From the NCBI GenBank assembly GCA_026261815.1, contig JAMPIT010000539.1, positions 4,108,501 to 4,172,500 on the forward strand: a DNA stretch of 64,000 nt, in the 5' to 3' direction. Shown here in pieces: positions 49,448 through 60,677 of this stretch. Within the stretch, counting starts at the first letter, position 1. Each line of letters starts with the position of its first letter. The notes below the pieces were generated by a model. It did no database searches. It had not been told where the DNA came from and saw only the letters and a list, made by a program, of their open reading frames with translations. The DNA comes from Monarcha castaneiventris obscurior. Its lineage: Eukaryota > Chordata > Aves > Passeriformes > Monarchidae. Both the position numbers and the translations under genes were made by a program.

Positions 49448-52400
49448 ATGGATTCCAGCGAATTTTCAGGATCTTTGGACCCCCTGTCCTTGCCTGACAA
49501 ACCACTCATTGGTGATCTCCCTGCTGACATGGAGTTTGGTGAAGATCTCCTGGGCTCCCAGACAGCTTCTACTCAGGAAGCTTCAGTTCTTCAGCCCCCT
49601 GGCTGGGATCAATCCAAGCAGATGACTGCAGACGAGGACTTGGACCTTGTAATGAAAGCAGACAGCCTGTCTGAACTAAATAAATCTAATGACCGTGTTC
49701 TAGATAAACCTGGTGTCTTGAATATGCTTGAGAAACCTGATGTCTTAGATGACTTGGGTAAAACTTCTGACTTGGTGGAACGAGGTAAACCAGAGTCTCT
49801 GGATGGGCTGTGTAAGGCACAACCTTCCCAGGACACGGAACGCGGACCAGCAGATTCCTCTGCCCTGTCTAGAGAAGCCCTTGGTTCAGAAACAGGGAAA
49901 GAAGGGGAGGATGCACCAAAAAATTGTTCTGGGGATGTAAAGGAAGATGGTGCTGCTGCTATTCCTGCACTGTCTGGTGACAATGCCCCTGAATCACCCC
50001 AACAACCTGTTCCTGACTCCAGGAACCTCAGCAGTGCCCCAGCCACGGAAGAAACCACAGCACAGTCCTCAAGTCCCACAATGCCCCCACCCCAACTCAG
50101 TCTTAAACAAAGCAAAAAGATGAAGTTGAAGGCACCGAGGAAAAGCTCACCTGTGCAGAGGGAAGGGCTGGCAGGGGAGGCAGAGGTGCAACCAAGCCCA
50201 GACAACAGAACTGCAGCTTTGCCCCCTGAGCCTGTGGAGGAAAAGCGGGCAGTGGAAGGGGATGCTAACGGGAAGAACTCACGTAAAGAAAACAGTGTAC
50301 TTAAAGCACAGGAAGCCTTACCACCAACAGGTAAGTTGTTGGCTCAGCAGAACTTGGTTTCCTTTTGCTCAGGAGGTCATCCAGCTACACACTGTTGAAG
50401 CTGGAATCTGCTTTGCACTCCAGCTCATCTCCTGCTGTGGAAATAGCCAGCTCTTCTGATGGTCTAGATTTGGGCAAAGCCTCTTGTGTAAAGGGGATAA
50501 TGCTCTGGTGTGCACAAGCTCTAGCTCTGGCTTTCATGGCTTTAACTGATTTTTGGTGCTTGTGGAAGCAAGGAGCTTCCCCAAGAAAGCTGTGGCTGCA
50601 CATCAGCTTAGCTCACACTCTTCATCACTGGAGTCTTTGCTGGAACTGAAGGTCACCAGCAGGTGTTTGCAATAGGCAAAGTTCCTCTGCCCAGGCTGGC
50701 CATCCCCAGGAGATGCTCAGTCTTGGTCAGAAGCAGTTGGAGGTAACTGCCCACCCAGCCTGCCTCCCCCGTGCAGGGAGGTCTCCCCCTTACAGGCTTG
50801 TCCCAAGCTGTCTGTTTGGATCTGCAGCTACAGCTGGTGGGTTTAGGAGCCTTCCACCACCAGAACTGTACTTGATAGCCAGGGCAGGCTGAGGCTTCAT
50901 GTGCTGACTGACGCAAAGGGTGACTGAGTTTGGAGAACACCTGTGCTCTTCTCTTGGAGAAAAGCAAGATGTTAGATGCAAGCTTCTTCTGTGCTTCTGT
51001 TCCAGGAGAAAGCCTGTCTGGGAAGGGAAGCGAGCTGCCAGCCGAGAAGGTGAGGAGAATGCAGTCAAGTATGTATGGTACAGGAGCATAGAGCGTGGCT
51101 GGCTGTTGTCAGACTCTGTGAGGGACACTGGCTGTCTCATCACCCCTGTGGAAAGGAGTTTGCATGACTCCTGTGACAGAATGATCCCTGTGCACTGCCA
51201 CTATGCTGTAATGTGGCTTCAGTGTGTCCCTGCTATCTCCAGCTGAAATGTCATTCTCATAAGTCTGCTTCCCTGTCTCCTCTGTCTCGCCAACTCTGAT
51301 CAGGTATCCGTGGAGTTTTATCCATTTTCAGCCTGGGTATTGGGAAGCCAAATCCCAGAAGTTGGAACTTCACCATAATCTGGGATATTTATCCTTGGTA
51401 GTCCTAGCTGATAGTTAGCCTAACTATTTTCTGAATGTTTTCTAGGAGCAGAAAAGAAGCGAACGACCCAGAAGATCAGAAACTGCCAGGCCTGAAACTG
51501 TGAACTCCTCTGAGAGCAGTGAGTAACTGAGTTTGGCCAATGCCTGTTTTCAGCCAGAGAGAATGGCCCAGCTCCATTGTGGGCAGGTGGTTCATGGTTT
51601 GAGTACAGTGGGAACTCTGGAACCTCTGTGCAGAAATCCCTTCTACACGGGACAGGTCCTTTGAGCCCACAAGTCCTGGGGTACTTTCCTTGCTTTCTCA
51701 GGGCACTTAGGTCAAAGCAGGGAGTGTTGTAGTATTTTTACAGTGGTGTGTGGGCACCAAGCACTGAGTAACAGGATGAGACTCAGGGAGTGTTCCCGGG
51801 AAATCCATCTTCAGTCTCCTCACCAGGAGCTTTCTTCTTTTCTCTCTATGACAGCAGGCTGTCTGAAGGAAGGTTGCATCTTGGGGATTTTCTTGGAGAA
51901 GAACACGAAGTCTCTGTTCTTTTGAGATACTGAATGTCACCCTGCCATTCCCTAATGTTTGTGTGTTGCTCCTTTATTGCCTGCCTGTGCTAGAATGTGG
52001 TGATCAGCTTGTTCCCTTTTAGGTCTAACAGTTCTTACAGGATAGAAGTTGACAGTCTGGGCTTCTGCTGAACCTTGGGATATCATGACTTCCTAGAGAG
52101 GAATTGTATTTAAGCCTCTTTTGTTTAAAGACCTCTTGATTCATCTCCAATTACAACAGGATTTATTTTAAGGGTCCCTTTATCATTCCACCCAGACAGG
52201 AACAAAGTATGTAGAGGGACTCTAGAAAGGTGACTCAGAAAATCCCAGCGTGTGTCTCGTGGCAGAGTTTCTCACTCCTAATGAAGGGTTTCTGATCTTC
52301 CTCTGCTGCTTTGCAGTTCCAGTGTCTGATGAGGACTCTGATGCAATGGTGGATGATCCCAACGATGAGGATTTTGTTCCTTTCCGTACCCGGCGCTCCA

Positions 52401-55400
52401 CGCGGATGTCGCTGCGCACGCAGATGGCCCAGCGCGCCGCCCGCTCCACCTTCACCAAGATGACGTGTGCCAACTGCCGGACCCCGCTGCAGAAGGGCCA
52501 GACTGCCTACCAGCGAAAAGGACTTCCTCAGCTCTTCTGCTCCAGCTCCTGTCTCACCACCTTCTCAAAAAAACCACCTGGCAAGAAGATATGCACCTTC
52601 TGCAAAAAGTGTGTGCTCATTCCCCTTTCCTCAGTGCTCCCGTGCTTGTGACCCCACTCACCTGCTCCACAGCCCTCCCTGCCAGTCCCCTTCCTATGGC
52701 CCTTGTTCACCCACATCACTCCTGCCCATTGCCAGCTGCTGCCCCATGGCTTCTTTCACACACTGCCTATCCCATGCTCCTTCCACTCCCTTCACATTTG
52801 TGCTATTCCTTGCCTGTCCCCAGACTTAGTGCCCCATATTCCAGCTTCCCCTCAGAACAACCTCCTGCATGCTCTGTCTTTAGACACCTCTCCTCTGGGC
52901 CAGGACAGAAGCTGCTGTGAGACAATTCTTGCCAACTTTTTGGGACACCAAAAAGTCCTGTCCATTGCAGTGAGCCATCCTGTCTCTCTGTGGCAGGACT
53001 CATATGTCCCTGCACTAACACGTCCCCTCCTGATCCCCAGGGAGATCTGGAACACCAAGGACTCTGTGGTTGCCCAGATTGGTTCAGGTGGCTCGTTCCA
53101 TGAGTTCTGCACCTCTGTCTGCCTTTCCCTCTACGAGGCCCAGCAGCACAGACCAGCACCTCAGTCTGCAGATCCCTCGGACACCAGCCGCTGCAGTGTT
53201 TGCCACAAACCTGGCGAGGTAAACAAATCCCTTGTTCTTCCCATGTCCTGGATGAAGTGCTTAGAACCCATAGCACTTAGTCTTGGCCAAGACCATGGCA
53301 TTTGCCATGTTCTCCTGTGATGTGAGGCCTCAGCCCCTAAGCTGGCATGAGCTCACTCCCAAGCTTCTCCTTGCCCTGAGGCTCACTGCTCCCACTCTGC
53401 TCTCCCAGTTACTCCTCTGACTTTTGGCAAGGGAGGCCACTCTGAGTCCACACCAGCTTCCAGTATGGCATTTCCCAGAGTTCTAGCGCCTGTTATCCCA
53501 GGGGCTGTGCTTGTAGTGATACAGCTGCATTGGAAGGAGGCCCGTGGTGGTTTGGGGAGTGACAGCAGTGATGTCTCTGCAGATCCAGCACGAGGTCAGC
53601 AATGGGAACATGGTTCACCGCATCTGCAGTGACGCCTGCTTCACCAAGTTCCGGGCCACCAAGGGGCTGAAAACGAACTGCTGTGACAACTGTGGACTTT
53701 ATATCTACAACAAGGGCTTGCCCCTGGAGTACCTCTTCCATGAAGGCCAGCAAAAACGCTTTTGCAACTCGGCGTGTCTCAACAGTTACAAGAAGGTGTG
53801 TGGAGGCCACTGCCTGGGGTGGCTGGGGGTGGTCTCTGGGGGCACACAGCAACTTTGTTTGGTGTGACACAGGGCATTTTATTAAACAGCAGGTGACTCG
53901 AATCCCCTTGGTCTTTTATTGCTGACAAAGCAGTTAAAAGATTGCTGTGGGGAAACTTTGAAGCAAGCAAACAAATTGATTTAATCTGTGTGGGGCCCAC
54001 CATGGACCCAAGCATGGGTCAGGAAGTCAGTGAGCTGATGGTAGAGTGACACTGGTACATGCACTTAGCATGGACTGGCTTTTGGATGTCTCCCCAAAGC
54101 TGAGCTGGATATGTTCCTCTGTCACCTGAGCAGTCTTCACTTAACTGTCTTGGAAGGGATTGCCAAACAGTATTCTTGCCAGGCTAGCCTTGAAATGAGA
54201 CGTTGAAGTGCCAGAGGCAGCTTTCTTTGCTACCACCATCTGAATCTGCAGACTGAGCCTGTCCCTGGCACCAGGTGGTTGCTGGAGGAGAGCAGTCCTG
54301 TGGTGGATACAGCAGTGGGGTGGGATGTGATAGTTGGACCTTGCCAGCTGTGATGGTCTCCTGGAAGCTCTGTTGTGCTCTGTGTTTGCAGAAGAACACT
54401 CGGGTCTACCCCTGCATGTGGTGCAAGACACTGTGCAAGAACTTTGACATGCTGCCCAATGTGGATCGCAGTGGCAAGATGGGCCTGTTCTGCTCCATTT
54501 GCTGTACTACCTCCCACAAAGTGAAGCAGTCAGGCTTAGTTGGTAAGAGCACCTGTGTCAAGGGAATCATCACCTCTCCACTCTTAATTCCTTCCTTGGT
54601 GTTGTTTATTGCGTGTGGATGGGACTGAAAAGAAGGTAAAAGCCTGGGGAAGAGTCCAGTGAGACAAGTGGAAGTGCAGAGGGAGGAACCCTTGCAGCAT
54701 GTAGACATCTTAATACAGAGGGTAGTGTATATTGCTGTTCTTTGGAATGCAGGGAGCAGTTGTAGTGCTGGACTGTGCTGGCATTGGCCTTTCCATTACA
54801 TGGAGTACTGGGGCATCCAGGATTGGGACAAGTATTGCAGCCTATTTTGTCCAAATTCCTATAGAGCCAGGGTTACTTCCTTGAACCACTCTGCACTCCA
54901 TCTGTTTAACATATCTGTCCTAGCAGAATCTGGTGCTCTTACTTTCCTGGTGTTCTTGTCCTTTGCTTTTTGATAATAGCTTGGCAGACTGAGGATGAGT
55001 GAGTATCTTGCATGCCGTCCTCAGAATCCAGTCCCACATCCTGTGCTACTGCCCTCACCAATTCCTATCTGTTTCATCAGGTCCCCCTAGACCCTGCAGC
55101 TTCTGCAGAAAGAGTTTATCTGAACCCTGCTATTACAACAAGACAGACCGGGTTGTCTACCAGTTCTGCAGCCCCAGCTGCTGGACCAAATTCCAGGTAC
55201 TGAAATATTCTTCATGGTGGGCTGGGCCATGGAGCTCATGCCTCCTTTCACACTTAGCAGAGGCTCCGCCTTCTTGGAGCTCCTCAGGGAGGATTCCTAA
55301 GAAAGTCACTTCTGGAGCACAGGAGTTGCAGTGACTAATTGCTGAAATCTCAGTCTTGGCCCTATCTCCCCCATCGTCCATTGGGATAAGGTGGGCTGTA

Positions 55401-58400
55401 ATTCACTCCTGTCTGTCAGGCATTGCCCAGCAGGAGGGCAGTGCAGAGCTGTGCTGCATGAGTGGTTTGAAGTAGAGTGGCCTTATGAGAGCACAAGCAA
55501 AAGCACAAGTAAGCCAGCAAAGCACAATGCACACCTGATAGCTGGGTGGGAAGGGGCAGAGCTGCCCTCTCAGCCAGGTGTCACTGAAAAACATAAGTCA
55601 TCCAGGATGTGTTGTCTAAAAATTTACAACTAGCAGGCCTGGATACCTCTTGTATAATAATCCTCAAAGGCTTGACCAGTGATTTTTAATCTTCTGATGT
55701 TAAGTTTCAGTGTATGTGAGATGTCTGTGGTATTCATAGGCAACTTCAAGAATATTAGTTTTGTACAGTTGTCAAAGAACAAAGTAACAGCCAGGAAGAC
55801 ATGAGAAACTTAGGCCAGGACGTGTCTTGGGCAACTCAGAAAACATAGAGAATCTAGAGGTAAGAGTTAGTTACTGGCAGTTGCAGCATTTCATTTTGGG
55901 ATTTGGTTTGTTTGGGGTTTTTTGGGGGGATGAGGGGGTGGGGGGAATTTGGTTGGTCGGGGCTTTTTGGTGGGTTTGTTTGTTTGTTTGGGGTTTTTTA
56001 TGAATCCTTGATATAATCCTTCACTGAGGTCACAAATAGTGTGGGTAGTGTAGCTATAAATCTTTTAGAGTTGTAGTCTTCAAAAGACTAGCATCATAGA
56101 ACAGTTTGGGTTGAAAGGGAGCTTTAAATGTCATCTGGTCCAACGTCCCCTGCAGTGAGTAGAGACATCTTCAACTAGGTTGGGTTGCTCAGAGCCCTGT
56201 ACAATCTGACCTTGAATATTTCCAGGGTTATTGCACCTACCACTTCTCTGGGCAACCTGTGCCAGTGTTTCACCATCCTCATTGTAAAAAACTTCTTTAT
56301 AGCTAATCTAAATATGCCCTCTTTTAGATGAAAATTACTACCCCTTGTCCTGTTGCAGCAGGCTCTGCTAAAATGTGTGTCCCCGTGTTGCTTATAAGCC
56401 CCCTTTAAGTATTGAAAGGCCACAATAAGGTCTCCCCAGAGCCTTCTCTTCTCCAAGCTGAATAATCCCAACTCTCAGCCTTTCTTGATAGGAGAACTGT
56501 TCCATCCCTCTGGTCATTTTTGTGGCCCTCCTCTGGACTCCCTCCAGCAGGTCCTTGTCCTTCCTGTGGTGGGGACCCCAGTGCTGGAGGCAGCACTGCA
56601 GGTGGGGCCTCACCAGAGTGCAGCAGAGGGGCAGAATCCCCTCCCTTGAGCTGCTGGTCATGCTGCATTTTGGGCAGCCCAGGACACACTTGGCTTTCTG
56701 GGCTGTGGGTGCACATGGCTGGGTCGTGTCCAGCCTCTCCTCCAGCAGCACCCCCAGGTCCTTCTCTGCAGGGCTGCTCTCCATCTGTTCATCCCCCATC
56801 CTGGACTGATACTGGGCTTGCCCTGCCCCAGGTGCAGCACCTTGTACTTGGCCTTGTTGAACCTCGTGGGATTCCCATGGGCCACTGCTCAAGCTTGTCC
56901 AGGTCCCTCTGGATGTCACTCTGTCCCTCAGGCATTTCAACTGCACAACTCAGCTTGGTGTCATCTGTAAACTTGTTGAGGGTGCTCTCAATCCACTGTG
57001 TCCTTGGTGAAGACGTTAAACAGTCCTGGTACCAGTACAGACCCCTGAGGGTCACCACTTGTCACTGATCTCCATCTGGACATTGAACCTTTGGCCACTA
57101 CCTTTTGGATGCAACCATCCAACCAAATTCCTCATCTGAACAGTCCAGCCATCAGCTGGACTGTTTCTCCAGTTTAGAGAGAAGGATGTTGTGGGGAACT
57201 GTGCCGAAGGCTTTGCAGAAGTTCAGAGGGATGACACCCATAGCTCTTTGCTTCTCCACTGATGTGGTCACTCCATTGAAGAAGACAGCTAGGTTGGCCA
57301 GGCAGGACTTGCCCTTGGTGCAACTGTGCTGGCTGTGTTGGCACCTCCTGTCCTCCATGTGCCTCAGCACAGCTTCTAGAAGCATCTGTTCCATAATGTT
57401 CCTAGGCACAGCAGAGTTCAGTGGTTTCCAGGGTCGTCTTTGCAACCATTTCTAAAATGGGTAGAAATGTTTCCCCTTTTCCCAACAGGGACTTCATTAA
57501 TTCACCTAACTTGAATTATTGCCATATAAAATCAGCATTGTAAACATATGAGGAAACCCATGTATCATTTGGATTAGGAACTGTCTTGCTGGCAGATCTC
57601 AGAACACACTTGTCAAAGAAAAAACATGGAAGAGAATGTTTCACGATGGCTTGACATCAGTGGGAGTCAGTGTTAAGCCCAAAGACTTCAACATCTTCAC
57701 TGATCATTTGGCAATAAAATCAAAGTAAGCATGATGAAATTTAGCAGATGAAACAAAAACTGGTGAAGCGTTGCCCATGCTGCATTCAGGGCAGTCACAC
57801 AAAGCAAAGCAATTGGTTTGATTGACAAGGCTGGTTCCTCTTAATGTGTGCTTAAACACAGTCTCAGTGCAAGATCCTCTGTCAGCTTTACTCAAGTAGT
57901 GTGGGGATGCAAATCCTGGAAAAGTAAGGCTTTTGAAAAGGCCGTGGAATTACAGCAGATAAAGTATTCAGTATGAGCATCTCAGTTTACAGCCACACAG
58001 GGAAGGAATAATTTATTGCAAGTCCAAGCAAGTGAACACAGAGTTAATGTTTGAGGGCCGGGGAGCAAAAGAACTACATAGAATGATGGCACAGATAGGA
58101 AGGATGTTCTCCAATGTTCGCTTCATTTTCAATGTTGAAGAAAAATTGGAAGTATTCTGAAAAAAAAAAAAAGAATTAAATTAGGGCTTGAAAAATGCTT
58201 GTACTGAGGCACTTGCAGAGTATCGTATCTGAGGTTATCAGAAAGAAAACCAGGAATGATGCTATTAATAAATATATCCTTGTGACTAAGACACCAATGC
58301 TAAATGCATTGTGGACAGCACTCCAAATGCTGCTTAATCTAGCAGATTAATCTAGCAGAAAATGGGATGAGAGGCTGCTTGAACTCTTAAATTGCATTAT

Positions 58401-60677
58401 CTTGAAAATAGAAACCAGGCACCTGTGCTTCAAGAACTTTTAGAGAAATCCTCAGAAGACATAGCAGAGCCCCCCCATCTCTTAAGTTTTCAAATGCAGC
58501 GGCGTGGCAGCTTGAAAGCTTGCCTTGCTGAGAAGAGCTGGACCCAGCACACTGGAAGCAAAGTGAAGCTGCTCTCAAGAATCAGCTCTCCAGTATCTTG
58601 AGATACAATGTGATGGACTGACTGAGCCCCCACAGTGGCAGCAGGTCCAGGGGGCCAGGCAGGCTGCAGGCCATGGAGGAGGTGGCAGTGGTGGCAGTGT
58701 GAGGCAGGTGCCTGCCACCCTCCAACTTCTCTCCCCCCATGAGCTGTCTCTGTCTCCTGCAGCGCACCAGCCCGGAAGGTGGGATCCACCTCAACTGCCA
58801 TTACTGTCACAATCTTTTCAGCGGGAAGCCGGAAATCCTAGACTGGCAGGTGAGGACTCGATATCTGGGGGGATGTCAAGGTGAAGGCCAACACTGCTGA
58901 GAACCTCTGGGGTACTTCCTCTCTCTGCTCTAAGCAGAGCTCCTCCTGTGCCAGTCCTCTGAATGCCTTAGCTGCAGAGATGTGCCTGGAGACTCTGCTG
59001 AGTGCTGCACTCCTGATGTTCAGCAGGATGTCAGAAGGGAAGGAGGAGACCACTCCTGCCAAATCCTGTGCCAGGAGAGCTGGGGACTTGACTCAGCCCC
59101 GTAGTCTTTCTTCTGCATCCCTGAGAAGTGTGGGAGCCTCCTGCCAGCCTGGCTGACCTGGCTGTGGTCTCTTTGGCAGGACAAGGTGTATCAGTTCTGC
59201 TGCAAGGACTGCTGCGAGGACTTCAAGCGGCTGCGTGGGGTGGTGTCTCAGTGTGAGCACTGCAAGCAGGAGAAGCTGCTGCATGAGAAGATCCGTTTCT
59301 CCGGAGTGGAGAAGAACTTCTGCAGCGAAGGTACTTGGGGAAGGCATGGGAGAGGCAGAGCCCCCATGCCAGCCCATGCTGGGGGAGGAGAAGAGAGCAT
59401 GGAGAGGAGCAGAGGGGAGATTGTCTTAGCCAGGCCCTGGGGCAAGAGCCTTGCCATGCAGTGAAGGGAGGACTGTTGTGGGGATGGCTTGCTGTCCAGC
59501 CAGGCCCTAGGGCAAGATCTTTACCGTTCATTGTGTCCTTGGGGAGGGCCTTCTCACAGCTTTTCTCTCTCTGGGGGCTGGGGAGACAGCAGGTGGCAGC
59601 TCCGCTCCTCCTGTCATCATGCACTTCTACGCTCTTGCGTCTGGGCTGGCCTGACCTGGCCTTGCCCTGCCTGCTGGGTTCCTGCACACAGGAGGTTGGA
59701 GTCAGACTCTTCCTAGAAGCATGGAGGTGAGAGATGGCAAGTCCCCGTGAGGTCCCATCTTATCCCAGCCCCAGGGGCCAGTGCTGGATTGTTCCCTACA
59801 GTGTGTTGCGTGTGCTCTGTTGTCTCCGCAGACCTGGATTCTGGTCATGTTTGGGTCAGGGAGGCCCCCAGTTCATCCTGGGAAGGTTTCACTCCTATTG
59901 TTTCTCCGCAGGGTGTGTGCTTCTTTACAAACAGGATTTCACCAAGAACCTGGGCCTGTGCTGCATCACCTGCACCTACTGTTCTCAGACCTGCCAGCGG
60001 GCGGTCACCGAGCAGCTGGAGGGCAGCACCTGGGACTTCTGTAGTGAAGACTGCAAAAGCAAATACTTGCTCTGGTACTTCAAGGTCAGTATTGGCACTG
60101 GCAGCTTGTGCTAAGTGCTGTGGTGGGCACAGCACCCAGATAAGTGGGCATTGCACTGAGGAAGTTCGCACTGTTGGAGTCTGGCTGGCACTGCTGCGGA
60201 GAACCTGGCACTGCTGGAGTCCTGCCTGGCAATGACGGGACACTGCTACGGGGAAGCTCACGTAGCTGGAGTCCCCAGCTGATCCTGCCAGACAGAGCAC
60301 TGCACTGAGGAAGCTCACAGTGCTGGATCCGCGGCCAGTGCTGCTGGGAGAAGTTCGCACCGCTGGAGTCCCTGGCTGGCACTGGCAGGGCACTGCTGTG
60401 GGGAAGCTCACAGCACCTTGTGATGTGCACCTTTCACTGGAGAGTTGTGTTGCACTCGGAGGGGGTGTGGTTAGTTACTCGTTGTTTCTCTCCTGCTGAT
60501 GCGGGCTTTAGGCAGCTCGGTGCCATGCCTGCAAGCGTCAGGGGAAGCTGCTGGAAACCATCCACTGGCGGGGGCAAATCAAACACTTCTGCAACCAGCA
60601 GTGTCTGCTGCGATTTTACAATCAACAGAACCAGCCCAACCTGGACACGCAGAAGGGGCCCGAGAGCCTGCTGAACA
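49448..60677 (+). CDS. ZMYM3: ZMYM3, MYM-type zinc finger protein 3, first 12 coding exons (3' part outside window)
   Basis: Coding exons: 49448-50330 (exon begins 49434), 51006-51049, 51446-51518, 52317-52608, 53041-53218, 53583-53795, 54392-54542, 55081-55196, 58763-58849, 59180-59330, 59912-60084, 60512-60677. All GT-AG with consistent phases, encoding 842 residues plus one base; human ZMYM3 is about 1370, so the Pro-rich and Cre-like C-terminal regions lie past 64000. The N terminus keeps the motif DMEFGEDLL. An acidic segment (PVSDEDSDAMVDDPNDEDFVPF, about 335-356) precedes a tandem array of MYM fingers from about 382 to 825 (for example FCSSSCL, FCTSVCLSLYE, FCNSACLNSYK, FCSPSCWTKFQ, FCCKDCCEDF, FCNQQCLLRFY). 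Known role: nuclear member of KDM1A/HDAC-containing chromatin complexes, also linked to DNA repair; a human X-linked intellectual disability gene. The start was chosen because an acceptor at 49433 excludes the in-frame upstream ATGs and the product aligns to ZMYM3 from residue 1. Confidence 0.97.
55914..55945 (+). other. Potential G-quadruplex in T/G-rich tract
   Basis: Four G-runs (4, 6, 5 and 6) are separated by loops of 6, 4 and 1 bases, within a T/G-rich low-complexity stretch at about 55895-56000 in the ZMYM3 intron 55197-58762. Confidence 0.7.
56092..57445 (-). mobile_element. CR1 LINE, 1.35-kb 5'-truncated copy with reverse-transcriptase remnants
   Basis: The plus strand reads as reverse complement of CR1: it starts atcatagaacagtttgggtt and continues through the 3' UTR into ORF2. 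Minus-strand translations in different frames retain RT-like pieces such as GTVPHNILLSKLE (57150-57220 region) and DDTKLSCAV with DLDKLEQW (56880-56990 region). Stops and frame shifts show it is dead. It sits in the ZMYM3 intron 55197-58762, antisense to the gene, and accounts for more than a third of that intron. Confidence 0.95.
60152..60417. repeat. Degenerate minisatellite in ZMYM3 intron, unit about 45-55 bp
   Basis: Five to six imperfect units share gaagctcaca / gaagttcgca, gctggagtcc, ctggctggcactg and gggcactgctgtgg words. It fills most of the 427-base intron 60085-60511 and leaves only about 95 bases before the next acceptor. Confidence 0.85.

Noticed and set aside
49283..50398. Full 371-codon frame as the ZMYM3 first exon
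   Set aside because: A strong acceptor at 49433 and similarity to ZMYM3 starting at the ATG 49448 exclude the upstream part; the donor at 50330 excludes the last codons.
56392..56946. 184-codon minus-strand frame as a gene
   Set aside because: It is inside the CR1 copy; the translation is degraded CR1 sequence.
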